Part shown: positions 33,622 to 45,059 of the stretch, piece after piece | Layout of the letters: each line of letters starts with the position of its first letter | Numbering within the stretch: the stretch's first letter is position 1 | NCBI GenBank assembly: GCA_002633025.1 | Contig: NMRB01001767.1 | Location: 17,124 to 81,123 of the forward strand | Source: Notospermus geniculatus | Taxonomy: Eukaryota > Nemertea > Pilidiophora > Heteronemertea > Lineidae | Length of the DNA: 64,000 nucleotides | Direction: 5' to 3' | The notes under the pieces: model-generated | Told to the model about the DNA's origin: nothing | Seen by the model: only the letters and a program-made list of their open reading frames with translations | Databases searched by the model: none | Program-made: the position numbers and the translations under genes

Positions 33622-34068
33622 TGTTAAATGTTGATTCATATCTCGGACATGTGTATTTCTGGACACTTAGGCCCAGGCTAACCATGATTCCTCGGAAGTG
33701 TCTATTCCCGGACGCTTAAAGGGCTTCTAGAGGCAGCTTTTTAGTGCATATTGGTATGATTACTAACACAGAATTGATGGCATGATGATCCAACGTGGGC
33801 ATTATATGCTATCATTAATTGCTAATTCATATCTCGGATGTATCTAATCTCGGACACTTTAGACCGTGATGAGCGAGATCCGAAATCCACATGTACACAC
33901 TGAAACAACTTTCTAATGATATTCTTGGCGGTAACGACCAGCACTCCCACTTTCCTAATTGCATCGCCAATCGGCTGCAGGGTCAGCAACCGGGGTCCAA
34001 ACGTCTTAACCCCGAGCATCAAATCCTTTGCCACCTCACGTCCATTTGGATAATCAAATGTATTAGCT
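33622..34068. repeat. Probable haplotype duplication, left copy (truncated)
   Basis: 33622-33806 matches 34222-34417 and 33808-34068 matches 34733-34995, nearly base for base. About 315 bp of the right copy (34418-34732) are missing here. The copy ends exactly at the single unknown base 34069, as at 11322 and 12911, which suggests an unmerged contig end. Confidence 0.85.
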
Positions 34069-34221
34069 NTGGCCGCTAGGATGTAACTTGCATTTTGCTG
34101 AAAATTCACCAAAGTGCAAGTTGCAATATAAATTCAGTTCCTTTCATCTGAGCGACTTCAGACTTAGTAAAATGTGTTTGTCTTACTGTCCTCTACAAGC
34201 CTACTGATTTTTGAGACCATC

Positions 34222-34995
34222 GGGCATTTGCTTTGTTAAATGTTGATTCATATCTCGGACATGTGTATTTCTGGACACTTAGGCCTAGGCTAACCATGAT
34301 TCCTCGGAAGTGTCTATTCTCGGACGCTTAAAGGGCTTCTAGAGGCAGCTTTTTAGTGCATATTGGTATGATTATTAACACAGAATATATGACATGATGA
34401 TCCAACGTGGGCATCATTTCTGAAGTAAAATTTCATCGATGTCGACATTTTGATCCACAAGTCATGCGTTCACGGTTACTAGCGCCGCCTATTGTATAGT
34501 GAGAGTACTGTTTGTAGCCCATAGCAAGCGCCTCTAGGGTCTCTTTAGGCCATGACCAGCTGTCGTTAATTGTTGATTCAGATCTCGAAGTACCGGTATC
34601 TATTCTCGGACACTGAAGATGACTCAGCATGACTCACTGTCGCTGAATGTTGAACCAAGTCTCGGAAGTATCTAATCTCGGACACTGTAGCCATACATGC
34701 ATATATGTATGTTGTCTGGGAAACTCCATTATTTGCTATCATTAATTGCTAATTCATATCTCGGATGTATCTAATCTCGGACACTTTAGACCGTGATGAG
34801 CGAGATCCGAAATCCACATGTACACACTGAAACAACTTTCTAATGATATTCTTGGCGGTAACGACCAGCACTCCCACTTTCCTAATTGCATCGCCAATCG
34901 GCTGCAGGGTCAGCAACCGGGGTCCAAACGTCTTAACCCCGAGCATCAAATCCTTTGCCAGCTCACGTCCATTTGGATAATCAAATGTATTAGCT
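34222..34995. repeat. Probable haplotype duplication, right copy (complete)
   Basis: Contains the full order of the segment. An internal motif, CATATCTCGGANGTNTCTATTCTCGGACACTTTAG-like, recurs five or six times with variation (near 34250, 34300, 34580, 34660, 34755), so the segment is itself an irregular tandem repeat. The 315-bp difference from the left copy may be a repeat-number change. Confidence 0.8.
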
Positions 34996-35094
34996 ATTTT
35001 GCGTCAATTAAGTCAAATCACAATCGAATACTCTGAATTGCCAGTGTGACACCGCTTGCGTCTAGTGTTCAGCAGGGTGTTTGTGGCATCTTAA

Positions 35095-35487
35095 AGGGGA
35101 ACTAACCTGTATGTCAACCACTGAGCTACCTTCAGTTCCAATCTCGACAGTTGTTGAATAATACCCATCCTGAGACAGTTATCCTACTGTTTACTTTGGA
35201 CTTTTTCTCCTGAATCAACAGTTTGAATTTGAAAGTGCGCTTGACAGGTTCTTTAGGATATAGATGTAGTACATTGTACATTTTATAGTGGATGACTATA
35301 GAAATGGTTCTAGGTGTGACGTCACTAATTGAGTGGGAAATTTGAATTCTGAGAAATACATTTTTGTGTATACATGTAGTTTGAAAATGAGGTAATATTT
35401 TTTCACCAAATTTTTGCCAGCCATAGAGTGATGTCATAGCCATTTGGAACAGCAAAGATATTCCAATTTGAAGGTGTCAGCTCCTCT
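35095..35487. mobile_element. 393-bp MITE with TTAA target, Kolobok/piggyBac-like
   Basis: AGGGGAACTAACCTGTATGT at the left and the inverse AGGTGTCAGCTCCTCT at the right are flanked by TTAA (35091-35094, 35488-35491). TTAA targets are made by piggyBac and Kolobok transposases; an AGGGG-type end fits Kolobok better. The interior has no long frame with a recognisable domain. Confidence 0.6.
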
Positions 35488-35491
35488 TTAA

Positions 35492-36431
35492 GGTCGGGAG
35501 AAGTTGTAGACATAAACCAATCGCTGAGAACAAGATCATATATTTATTGGCAGCCTGCAGACTGATTCTAGAACTGCCCATTCATGAGGTCATACAAAAA
35601 TAACTTGCCATAAATGAATAAAAACAACCGCAGTAGCCAAATACACCTGTTACAAGGTCAAGGGGCTGACCATCTCACCGTTTCATCGGTAACCTATTGC
35701 CATATCACGTCCAATCCAAAATGAACGTGACTTTAAGACTAATCGCTGCCGTGTACGGCCGTTAATCTTCGTGGCATTAACTGCACGATCCAAGCGATGC
35801 GTTAAACTAACGCAGACGCTCACCTCGTAAATCGCGGCAGCTAATGATAAGACGGTACAGTGATGATGCATCGGTGGCAGAGGTGTGGCAAAAACTGGTG
35901 TCAAGTTATAGATCGTCCTCTCAAAATCATTGTTCGACTTGAAAGCAACATTGGTCGCTTTGTACTTCTTGGCTCATCGCGAGATCTTAAAAAATATTCA
36001 GTATGATGATCGCCAGTGTCGACAGCCACAGAGACTACAGTACCTTATTCTATTAGTTGCCGACATACATGTACGTCGTGCACATTTCGTGAGAAATCAA
36101 AAGAAATACGTTAATTTAAAAAAATCAGATGTCGTTTAAATAATTCAGATTATTTCGGTGAGATACGTATATCTGAAATCTTTATGTCTCTTCACTAACT
36201 GTAGAGGCCAGTAAAAATTGCTCTAGCGAATAGTTTACGGCAGGCAGATCTCATCGAGGACGCTGTGCACGTCGCCTCGGTAAAAATTGAAGTAAATACA
36301 ATGTACTAAGATAATATTCCCTGACATCAAAATTAGGCGCAGTTGTTCAGAAGGAACCAAAAATGTTTCGTGATGTTGACGAGAAATTACCCTCCGAGCA
36401 AAAACTTCCAGTGAGATTTTGAGAATGTTGC
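35492..36431. other. No gene seen
   Basis: Short frames at 35683-35904 (-), 35930-36139 (+) and 36235-36534 (-) have no motif I can name and no splice context. Confidence 0.4.
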
Positions 36432-36793
36432 TCACTGGTACAATCGGATGGGGTCCACCGAACATTCGAACACGTAGGGAAATCGTAAGGCTAAACTGGG
36501 CTAAACAAAAATATTTTTTGAGGTTGGTATACATGTACTACACTTTTTAAAAATGTCTGTAATTTTGCAAAAAAATAATGTGCGGCAGAGATGCCAGACG
36601 GTTTCGGTAAGAACCGGTGTGTCTGTAATCTCTAGCAGAACTATTTGTAAGATTCCAGGTCATCCTTAATTGTACGAGTTATCACTGGTACAATCGGATG
36701 AAGTCCACCGAACATTCGAACACACAGGGAAATCGTAAGGCTAAACTTGGACTAAACAAAAATAATTTTGTTAGGTTGATATACATGTACCAC
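36432..36793. repeat. Direct repeat pair of about 113 bp
   Basis: 36432-36543 and 36682-36793 match closely (TCACTGGTACAATCGGATG, CCACCGAACATTCGAACAC, GGGAAATCGTAAGGCTAAAC, TATACATGTAC). They are separated by about 138 bp. No target duplication or terminal inversion is seen. Confidence 0.75.
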
Positions 36794-36814
36794 ATGGTGG
36801 TCCCTAGTCCCCCG

Positions 36815-37668
36815 GGCCCGTATGCATAAAGGAGGTGGTAACTATATCCTGGTTTAGCCTATTCTGAGAATTGTTATTCTTCTCTCCCTGGTTTAGAAAA
36901 TTTGGTATGCATAAAACAAAGTATAACAATTCTGTGTATAACTAATCTAAGTTTAAGCTTATTCCACAGTGTAGTGTTATTCCACGGTATATGTGTGCAA
37001 AGCCTGCAGGAAATCTATTATTAGATGATTTGGACCCTTTATGCAAATTAAGTCACAATAGAGTTATGCCTGCCAAACAGTCAACATGTGCTCCCAAGGA
37101 AGCTGACAGAGAAAACAGCTTATTCCACGGTTCAATGTTATTCCATGGTATTGGAGTCCTTTCTCGCAATCAGACTGGTTTCATAAAATACAATGCATGT
37201 CATATTGGTGATCCTTATCAGGGCTCAGTTTTTCGAAAGTCCCACTGTCTCTATCATGGCGTTAGGTCTTCTTGGCGATATCGCGTTCAAGCACTAATCC
37301 AAAACCGTCGCCAAGTTAGGGTGTATAGTAGTTTTGAACAACCACGCAAATGGTTGCAATTATTTCAGTAATTTGGAGTCAGCAGCCCTTCAACAAAATA
37401 CAATTTGATGATGCACAGCGCTTCATTCTGCCTTACTCTACTCCTTAAACATACCCCTTGGTAGGTTTAGGTTACACCAGCAAATCTGGCATATTAACAC
37501 CACAGAATAAGCTATTCCATCTTTATGCATTCGGCCGCCTATTCCATGAATAGCGTTATACCACAGTTTTGCTTAAACCACTGTTATGCATATCGATGGT
37601 GGTACAACCGTGAAGTTATACCTGGAATAAGCTATACCTCCCCTAATCCACCTTTATGCATACGGGCC
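36815..37668. mobile_element. 854-bp element with GGCCCGTATGCATAAAGG ends
   Basis: GGCCCGTATGCATAAAGGAG is mirrored by CCACCTTTATGCATACGGGCC, and pairing extends through GGTGGTAACTATA-like sequence. A 126-codon frame (36991-37371, +) has no ATG-to-stop product with a recognisable transposase motif. The interior repeats TTATTCCACGGT several times. Flanks are CCG and CAG, an imperfect 3-bp target. It is a long non-autonomous member of the GGCC hairpin group. Confidence 0.75.
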
Positions 37669-38312
37669 CAGAAGTAGGGCCAAAATGGAGAGAATTTCGC
37701 TTTGTTCCTAAGCCTGGAAAGAGTAATTTCCAGCTTTATACCCCCTGTCCCTTGCTGTATACCTATCGCTCCCTTGGTATCGTCATTGGACATTCAACGC
37801 TGGATGGTCAATGTATAATTTAGTGGATGCAACCCGCGTTCTGTCCTCACTTTGTACTTCCCTAAATCAAAGACGTTCATTCGAGTTAATAAGGCTGGGT
37901 TAGTTATTGGGTGAGATTCGTACGGTGACCGTGCGCATCTGAGATTGATCCTCTAACTGATGGCACCGTAAACCAGCTACAAAACAGTTTATTAGCTCCG
38001 TATGCAACGACACGGTTAATTGTATTGGACTCTTACGATGATTTTGGGCCAAAGTACATCAGATTGCTTCATTAGGTAATTTATTGAGATGCAGTGCCGT
38101 CATCTCGGAGATTTTCTGTGCACTGTGACTCGGCGTTTAGGAGAATTGTGGCTTTCTCGTTTCTTCAAGTTTTTTAAAGAAAATGTACTGGTGAATTGAC
38201 GTGCTTTCTCAGTGTCGTACTCTCAGGTGAAGAGTACATCGTCAACAAAGCATATTCATGATTATCAGTATTTTTTGGTTCCTTTTAATTTGGTTGCTAT
38301 TCGCCGCCTCAT
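37669..38312. other. No feature recognised
   Basis: Unremarkable AT-rich sequence. Confidence 0.4.
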
Positions 38313-38384
38313 ATGCCGAGTGGGTTTAGGGGTTAGGTCTAGTAGACTCTGTAGGTTAGTTTCATAGGTCGTTGTTCCAATCCC
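38313..38384 (+). mobile_element. tRNA-like relic (SINE head or tRNA pseudogene)
   Basis: ATGCCGAGTGGGTTTAGGGG resembles the A-box region of Leu/Ser tRNAs. TGTTCCAATCCC about 50 bp later fits a B-box (GTTCNANTCC). No acceptor stem forms and the anticodon arm is not convincing. It is either a decayed tRNA copy or a SINE head. Confidence 0.35.
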
Positions 38385-38389
38385 ATCAC

Positions 38390-39733
38390 TAGGCTTAGAA
38401 ATTTAGGGTTTTTCTGTCATATAGCTATTGTTAGTGCTTGTAACTACCGTATGACAGTTTCTTGGCGCTTAAATTTTAATTTCAGAGTCTAGTGAGGAAT
38501 GATTCTAAAGTTGCTCCGCTTTATCTTTATTTTATATTTAGTCTGAATGGCAAGATGTATTTGTTTCAATGACAAGATGTCTTTATCGAGGATGACAAGT
38601 TGAAAACTTGTCAACTGACAAGTAGACCCTGTCAATTTAAGCATATTCTGAGAACGAGTTCCATGTTGTCAGTACGACAAGAAATTGTTAAGACTGCACA
38701 ATGCATAGTGAGCGGAGTTGCCAATTGGTCAAACCTTCCTTGGAATATTTTTTCGTACAAATCTATTCAATTTGTTCTTTGTTGCAACAGGGTCGTTAGT
38801 GTGTCCTCACATATCAAATTTAGATGTATATTTTAGATGATGTTTCGATGACTTAGAGCCTACTAAGTAGATATCTTGATCACGTCACCGACGTACATGA
38901 ACTGTCGCTCAACTCCCACATAGCCCATTCCCTGACTCCCCGAAGCACCATTAACGATTAATGACCGCGGGTTCTCTCCTAGACGTCTGTTTACTAACAA
39001 AATAAATGGTCCCTAAATGCGCTGATTTAACATTTATAGAACATGTTTTCAGGCGAAAATGAGATTGTACAGCGTTTGTCGATGAAGATACGTATAAGGA
39101 ATGAAGGAAAAGAGGTTTTGAGAGTCTTGTACACATGTTTAAGGACTCTTCTGATTAGAACTTCTCATATAAGCCATCGTTGGGGGGTTGGTTCACGGCG
39201 TTTTAATGTCAGCGTTGTATCAACTTCACATGAGCATCATTCGTGAGAAATGTGTTTGGTCATAAAGGAATCAAACATAAAGATTTAACTGCGAACGATG
39301 AAGTAACCGAGGGATACGCTTCATGTGTTGCCACCAGATGTCGCTCACTGCCTGAATTTTGGCTTGACGTAATAGGCAGGAGCTTCAACTTTTTTTAGTG
39401 TAGTGGGGTACATGAATCTGTCAACTTGATGCCTTGAATTCCATTTCTGAGGATAACAGATGTATTTCAGCACAATTAGTGTTCCATATGCAAATGTACG
39501 TAAGCCTATTCAAAAGTACACAAGTGACCCTGCGCTCTCATCGTTCGTGGGGTTCTCATTAATTCAGTCCTGTTGTATCATAAGATCAATTAGTAGTCAG
39601 AATTCAACAAAATTTGCACTAAACATGCAGAAGAGTCTTGCCTATCATATGGAAGAGTCAAGAGGGCAAATGCTAAATTTGTAAGTTGAACCTTTATATT
39701 TGATTCCTTTATGGTTTGGTTTCCAATGCGTTA
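38390..39733. other. No gene seen
   Basis: AT-rich sequence with a small local repeat of GACAAG(A/T)TG around 38560-38620. No recognised gene. Confidence 0.4.
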
Positions 39734-39888
39734 AAGCGGTGGCAGACTGGCGCGTAAGCAACGCGTCGGGAAAGCGTTCAACCAATCAGGAAGACGGTAT
39801 AAACACGGAAGGAAACACCTACCGAAGAATCTGATTGGCGGAACGCCTGCAGGACGCGCCGAATACGCGCCAGTCTGTCACCGGCTTT
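39734..39888. mobile_element. 155-bp GC-rich MITE, ends AAGCNGGTG-CAGACTGGCGCGTA (copy 1)
   Basis: The left end has GGTGGCAGACTGGCGCGTAA and the right end GAATACGCGCCAGTCTGTCACC. The arms contain CGACGCGT-like and CCAATCAG sequence. A second copy in the opposite orientation is at 56610-56763. The family is GC-rich against an AT-rich host. Confidence 0.8.
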
Positions 39889-41083
39889 ACAGTGTCAAGT
39901 TCCAAACGATATGACTTTGAGTTGACTGAAAAAAATTATTGATAGGTTGACGTCAAGGACAAAAGGACGCGAAATCCTAATGCCAAATCCATTAATCGTC
40001 TTATTCCTGTCGCCGATTCATTGCAACATCCCTCATCCTAAATGATCTTAAATCACCAACGCACGCCATCTTGGCAGGAAGAATCCCCGGTCGCTTTAAA
40101 GTCACACTAATATTTGTTCAGCAAACAAGGGATGGAAATAATTGAAATATGCAGCGATGACGGAAGTATTGAGATTGGAGGGCGTTTGGTCTGCTATTTG
40201 CTAAACCAACTCTTCAGCGGGCTGGATTGAGCCCAGGAAACGTATGTCAGCATTTGATGGAGCTATTTGGGTGAAAAATCGACTAGAAGTCGCGCAGAAG
40301 TTGTTTTGTTTGGCGACGGGAGGGGAGAGGGTACAGCGATTGCGTTCAGTCAACTCATGAATGTCTAGAAATGTTTTTTCTTGTCGAATATCTTAGTCCT
40401 GAATGTACTGTAACTGAACAAATATTATGCAGTGTCACTATTAACAAGTTCTGTCCTCTATCTTGAAGTAGGGTGTAAACTCAGATGCACGGAACCAGAC
40501 TGGTTAATCTATCTCCTGAGAGGTGTTCTCGGCTGGGGAGTTTTTTTCTGACATTTTATATCAGGGGAAGCTGCGGTCTGTCATGCAACGTGTCAGTGAA
40601 TATCCGACGTTATATACAGCGTCGTAATCCATCTTGCCTTAGTGATAGTGATTCCCAGATCTATGTACCAAGTTGCCGTCATAATAAGTACAGGTGATTG
40701 ATTCTCATAAACAAACACGGCAACCTGTCGATTAAATCTGACTTGTTGAATTTCAACGTCATGGTTGTTGGCTTACATTGGTAGTTATTAGAAAACACGC
40801 GTGGCAGGGTATTGTAAGGGGATGTTGGTGTAGATCATGTACATGTACATCGTATGTACACCCTTAATCAAAAGTAAATGCACAGCTAATAAACTTAAAT
40901 ATTTCCCAAAATCTTCAGCGGAACAACCTTTGCTTTTTACGGCAATTACTTAGGGCATCAAGACACATTTTGAGACCAAAAATATCATGAACTTGCATGA
41001 GTTGTATTTTTGACAAAAGTTTGAAATTTCCATAAAAAAGTGTGATTTTCAATCGCATATTTTTTAGAAGTGAAACCAACGTC
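39889..41083. other. No gene seen
   Basis: AT-rich sequence. Frames at 40485-40697 (+) and 40915-41202 (-) have no motif; the second crosses the unknown base at 41084. Confidence 0.4.
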
Positions 41084-41084
41084 N

Positions 41085-41153
41085 TATCTTTTGTGTTGAA
41101 CAAAGGATAAGTGTCACACTTAGACTTAAGTAGTTTTATGAATATGGGCCCAG
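41085..41153. mobile_element. Right half of the 29844-type hairpin MITE
   Basis: TATCTTTTGTGTTGAACAAA through TTTATGAATATGGGCCCAG matches 29889-29953. The left half is cut off by the unknown base at 41084, so a contig probably ended inside the hairpin. Confidence 0.75.
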
Positions 41154-41159
41154 GAGAAC

Positions 41160-42445
41160 GGACCGATGCAGTAGGCCTACGGGCATCGTTGGTACGGAAC
41201 ATTGTCGTGTCAGCAATGAATTGCCAACTGTACAGAGTCCGGCCTAATTTCGTTGATGCCGTAGTAACACGTCGTTAAGCTCCTATTAGCCTGAAGTAGC
41301 TCGGTACTTTTCACCGCCAGGGAAATCACTCGAATTAACCAATTTACACTACCTTCATTATCTGTGCATACTAGTACTCTCTATGAGATGTTTGCATCTC
41401 CTTCCAGCGTTATTTGACCAAAGGGAAATCATGCTAGGAAAAAGAAAGGGAAAATTTACGATGTGAAAAAGCTGCATATTTGTTGAACATGTTTATGCAC
41501 AAACCATTAGATGTTTTCGTTTTTCTATTCTTTGTTATAACATATTGGCTTAAAGATGATTGTGCGGCGGTGTATTGTTGCGTTAAGTATGATACAAGTA
41601 ACCTGCAAACATTTTTTTTTTATTTTGTAATCTTCGTCGCGCATTATTTTCTTCGTTATGCTTACTGTACACAGCGTAGGTTTATTGTGTGATTCAAATT
41701 ACATGTAGTGTAACAGCAACGGTTGTAATCAATGGAGCTCAATGCCTAAGTAGGTGTCACTAGTGGCTAATACCATTAAATGAAAGTTAGTGACATCCCG
41801 GTCCTGATCAATTTCCCCAGAAAAGCGTCCATTGTATAGGACCTGGTAGGGTGTGCTGCCCTCTATCGTGGTTATGATCCCCATTAGAACATGACTGCTG
41901 TGAAATCGGCGACATTCGAACAGGATGTGAGACGTGGTGATCAGCAGGCGTGACATGACCGTAAACGTGCATGTCAATAGTAGAGGGAGGACACTACCAA
42001 CTTTATGGATATTAAGTATAAAGAGTTGGCTCAGCCTGATGATTGGGTATTCGCTGAGGGCCGATTCGTACTTCCTAATATGCGGAACGGAAAATACTTA
42101 TTTTGTTCCGGACCAGCACCGCAAGAAATAACAAAGCACTCTACTGGTCGATGAAGACGTTGCAAATAACCATAATGTGTGTCTGCCTGTCTGAGTCTGT
42201 CTGTGTTCCAACATTTAATTTTCATGGCACATTTTGTAACCGCTCGCGTGATCAAAGTCAAATTTACACCAGAGGTAGACCTTAGGTGGATGTATAATTC
42301 ACCATAACGATTTCCGCGATCTGACCTATTTTAAGCGCGTGATGGCGTAAAAACCAAAAATGGCTATCACTAAAATGTAACCGATTCACCCTATTCCCGC
42401 TAACTAACCCGATAATCCCGCTCACTAGGCTTTAGGGGCCTGTGC
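41160..42445. other. No gene seen
   Basis: AT-rich; opposite short frames near 41729-42285 shadow each other. No repeat recognised. Confidence 0.4.
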
Positions 42446-42787
42446 TTGGAATGGACGTGTTCCTGTCTGTCCGGAATTCGGTTGTATATGCTCTTGATGT
42501 AGGGGAACTGCTGTCCAATTTTTTTCAAAAGTGATCTATTCTCGGACAGGCTGCTTGACTACGATCCATCATCTTTGTGACCAATAAAACCTTATTAAAG
42601 CACACATTTGACATTTTTGAAATAATATGAAATAATATGGTGTAAGTTGTTTTCATTGATAGGCCACCTGTCACTCTAGTCATGTCAGAGAATAGTCATT
42701 CTGAAGTAATTGGCATTGCATAGGCCAAGGTCCTACCTCTGCATTAGCAACTGAATTTCAGACAGGAAGGGACACGTCCATTCCAAA
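42446..42787. mobile_element. 342-bp element with 34-bp inverted ends (TTGGAATGGACGTGTTCC)
   Basis: TTGGAATGGACGTGTTCCTG ... GGAATTC at the left is mirrored by GAATTTCAGACAGGAAGGGACACGTCC-type sequence at the right. A GGGGCC run precedes the left end. Interior unremarkable, class unknown. Confidence 0.65.
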
Positions 42788-42890
42788 CCATCCAATAATT
42801 CATTGCGGGGAATTATACCTTGGCATGTAGGAACTACCTTGTTGAAAACAGGGCCGTAGGAACAGGGGGAGCTCCCCCCCCCCCCCCCAA

Positions 42891-43148
42891 NNNNNNNNNN
42901 NNNNNNNNNNNNNNNNNNNNNNNNNNNNNNNNNNNNNNNNNNNNNNNNNNNNNNNNNNNNNNNNNNNNNNNNNNNNNNNNNNNNNNNNNNNNNNNNNNNN
43001 NNNNNNNNNNNNNNNNNNNNNNNNNNNNNNNNNNNNNNNNNNNNNNNNNNNNNNNNNNNNNNNNNNNNNNNNNNNNNNNNNNNNNNNNNNNNNNNNNNNN
43101 NNNNNNNNNNNNNNNNNNNNNNNNNNNNNNNNNNNNNNNNNNNNNNNN
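42891..43148. other. Assembly gap of 258 unknown bases
   Basis: Run of n directly after a poly-C tract of about 15 bases (42874-42888), a likely sequencing stop. Confidence 0.99.
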
Positions 43149-43659
43149 AAAAAAAACATCATATTCGTAGATATTTATTGACTTATTCCAGCAATCGGTA
43201 CCCAAGCACAGTTGTCACAAAAGCACGTTCGAACGACGTGCTGAACTAGCGGTGGAATATAGAGAAGTACATGTCGGCATGAATTAGGCAAAGCAGACAA
43301 AGAACTCTGTTACTAAGCCACATTGTTGACAATGGCTTGTGCTGATTGAATGGCCGATTACGCTGTTAATGGGCATGATTTCTTATTTGCACGGGGTGAT
43401 AGACAGTGAAGCGAACATTCGACTTCGGCTTGGCCTATAAGCAGAAAGCAGACGACCACCATAAAATGCCGAATTTTCGTGTTATTTTCGGTGATATTGT
43501 ATCCATTCATATATGATTACCGAGTACGGATATCTTTCATGGAAACAGTACCGCTAAGCACAACTAATACGGCGTGTTCTCGCAATTGGAGACAAAAATG
43601 CACATTCTTGAAAAATCTACTATGAGGCATTCTACTCGCTGGTTCGACAAAGCAATTCG
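43149..43659. other. No feature recognised
   Basis: AT-rich sequence after the gap; no gene seen. Confidence 0.4.
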
Positions 43660-44080
43660 CTGGCTACGCCGTTTTTCCGCCTGGCGGCGGGCCCGGGAAC
43701 CATTGCGTCAAGGCCAATTCATACATCCGCTCCGGCCAGTGTGCTTTGTTTTTCTCGCTCTAAACCATTTTTCGCTCCACACTCCAGTCGTAAGGAACGA
43801 CTTCAGTTGACACCAACCGTCATTGAACCGCTCCCGTGCCTAGCCCAAAAGACTCCACGGGCCACGAAATGCCCCACATGCCTAGCCAGTGGCTGGCATG
43901 GGCTGCATACACCACTGATCCTCACAGTGGACACCAAGAACGCGAGCAAGGAGACAAACCGTGCGCCCGTTCCGGCGTCCAGCGAGAGAATGAGCGATGA
44001 CGTCACTCGTCACGAGAGGTTATACTTGGGGTGTGCTAAGCTCTACTGCCGACGAATGCCCAACTGTATCCACTACCTTC
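43660..44080. other. GC-rich block with CRE-like motif, possible CpG island
   Basis: This stretch is clearly richer in G, C and CpG than its surroundings. It has TGACGTCA at about 43998 and GGCGGGCCCGGG near 43686. An open + frame (43741-44172, 143 codons) and an opposite one overlap here, as expected in GC-rich sequence with few stops. I recognise no protein motif. It could be a promoter-associated island or an old GC-rich repeat. Confidence 0.3.
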
Positions 44081-44109
44081 AACAATCTTTATCAACCAAT
44101 ACAAGTCTA

Positions 44110-44262
44110 CAGCTGCTTTTTCCACGAGGCGTTTGCGGACGCGGTTTCGGTGGCGGGAGCGGGTGCGAGTGAAACAGCGAAAGGGAAATACGTTGAATCG
44201 ATTTTTCCACCTGCGCCCGCCTCCTTTTCCGCGCCCGCAAACGCCTCATGGAAAAGCAGCTT
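44110..44262. mobile_element. Inverted-repeat element, arms CTGCTTTTCCACGAGGCGTTTGCG
   Basis: AGCTGCTTTTCCACGAGGCG at about 44111 pairs with CGCCTCATGGAAAAGCAGCT ending at about 44262; GCGGACGCGG and CCGCGCCCGC continue the arms. Class unknown. Confidence 0.6.
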
Positions 44263-44263
44263 A

Positions 44264-44420
44264 CAGCAAATGCTGGATCGCCTTTAATACCCATACATGT
44301 CCACAGCAAATGCCGAAACGCCTTTAACAAACTTTATAAACCCATACACGTCCAGAACAAATGTTGGAACGCCCAACAAACATTATCAAGCCATACATGT
44401 CCACAGCAAGTGCTGGAACG
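44264..44420. repeat. Degenerate tandem repeat of 40-51 bp, about 3.3 units
   Basis: Units start with CAAATGCTGGATCGCC, CAAATGCCGAAACGCC, CAAATGTTGGAACGCC and CAAGTGCTGGAACG, joined by CCATACATGTCCACAG. An earlier relic (CAATCTTTATCAACCAATACA) may lie at 44080. Confidence 0.7.
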
Positions 44421-44814
44421 TTATATTTTTTTCATCACATTTTATTTCTTCTATCCAAATACGACTCGCGGTATGGTCGATCCGCCGTGGGGCTGATCAA
44501 ATCAACAAGTCAAAGATCTCAGCAATTCTGCTCTATTATCTCGCTAGGACAAGTTCCAAGCATTCCTGCCTCGCATTAGGGGGACGAAAACCTCGCATCC
44601 AGGATCCCGGGCTGCTACATATATGTTATGGACATGATGAAAAGTGTCACTATCCTTGTTCTCTGATAACGGATGGGCTGGGGACAGTCTGAAAATAAGC
44701 GACCACCAACTGCAGTGCCCCACTTGTGCACTGCGCAAGCCTGTTTCAAGGTTTTGATGCTGAAGAAGACAATCACTCATAAATATGTCGGAGAGCACAT
44801 CTTCTGCAGACCTG

Positions 44815-45059
44815 GGGCTGTTTGCATAAAACAACCTTCTCTTATCTTTTGTTTGGAACAATAGTTTAAGGGAAAGTTTACACTTAAGGGGCCGTATGCA
44901 CCAAACGAAGATCATCTTGAACTTAGGTTGAGCCACAACTTTTCTATTGTTCAGGTTTGCCAGAGCATGATGTGACAATGGAAAAGTTGTCGCTCAACCT
45001 GAATTCAAGATAATCTTCGCTTGGTGCATACGGCCCAAGATGTTTTGTGCACACGGCCC
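44815..45059. mobile_element. Outer GGGGCYGTTTGCATAAAA element split by a nested MITE
   Basis: The left end GGGGCTGTTTGCATAAAACA and the right end TGTTTTGTGCACACGGCCCC are inverses, but they are separated by the complete 148-bp element at 44889-45036. Removing it leaves a short hairpin of the GGCC type. The order of insertion is therefore clear. Confidence 0.7.
44889..45036. mobile_element. 148-bp hairpin MITE, family GGGCCGTATGCACC (copy 2), target AAG
   Basis: Close relative of 18200-18345: arms GGGCCGTATGCACCAAACGA and TCTTCGCTTGGTGCATACGGCCC, with the same AGGTTGAGCCACAACTTTTC core. AAG flanks both ends (44886-44888, 45037-45039). It is nested in the 44815-45059 element. Confidence 0.85.

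Noticed and set aside
36991-37371. 126-codon frame inside the GGCCCGTATGCAT element as a transposase
   Set aside because: No catalytic DDE spacing, helix-turn-helix or zinc finger is visible, and it covers less than half of the element. It is more likely a chance frame.
42800-43205. Frames of 116-123 codons on both strands
   Set aside because: They cross the 258-base gap; the defined part is poly-C and flank.
43741-44172. 143-codon frame on + in the GC-rich block
   Set aside because: An opposite frame is also open, GC-rich sequence has few stops, and the end runs into an inverted-repeat element. No motif seen.
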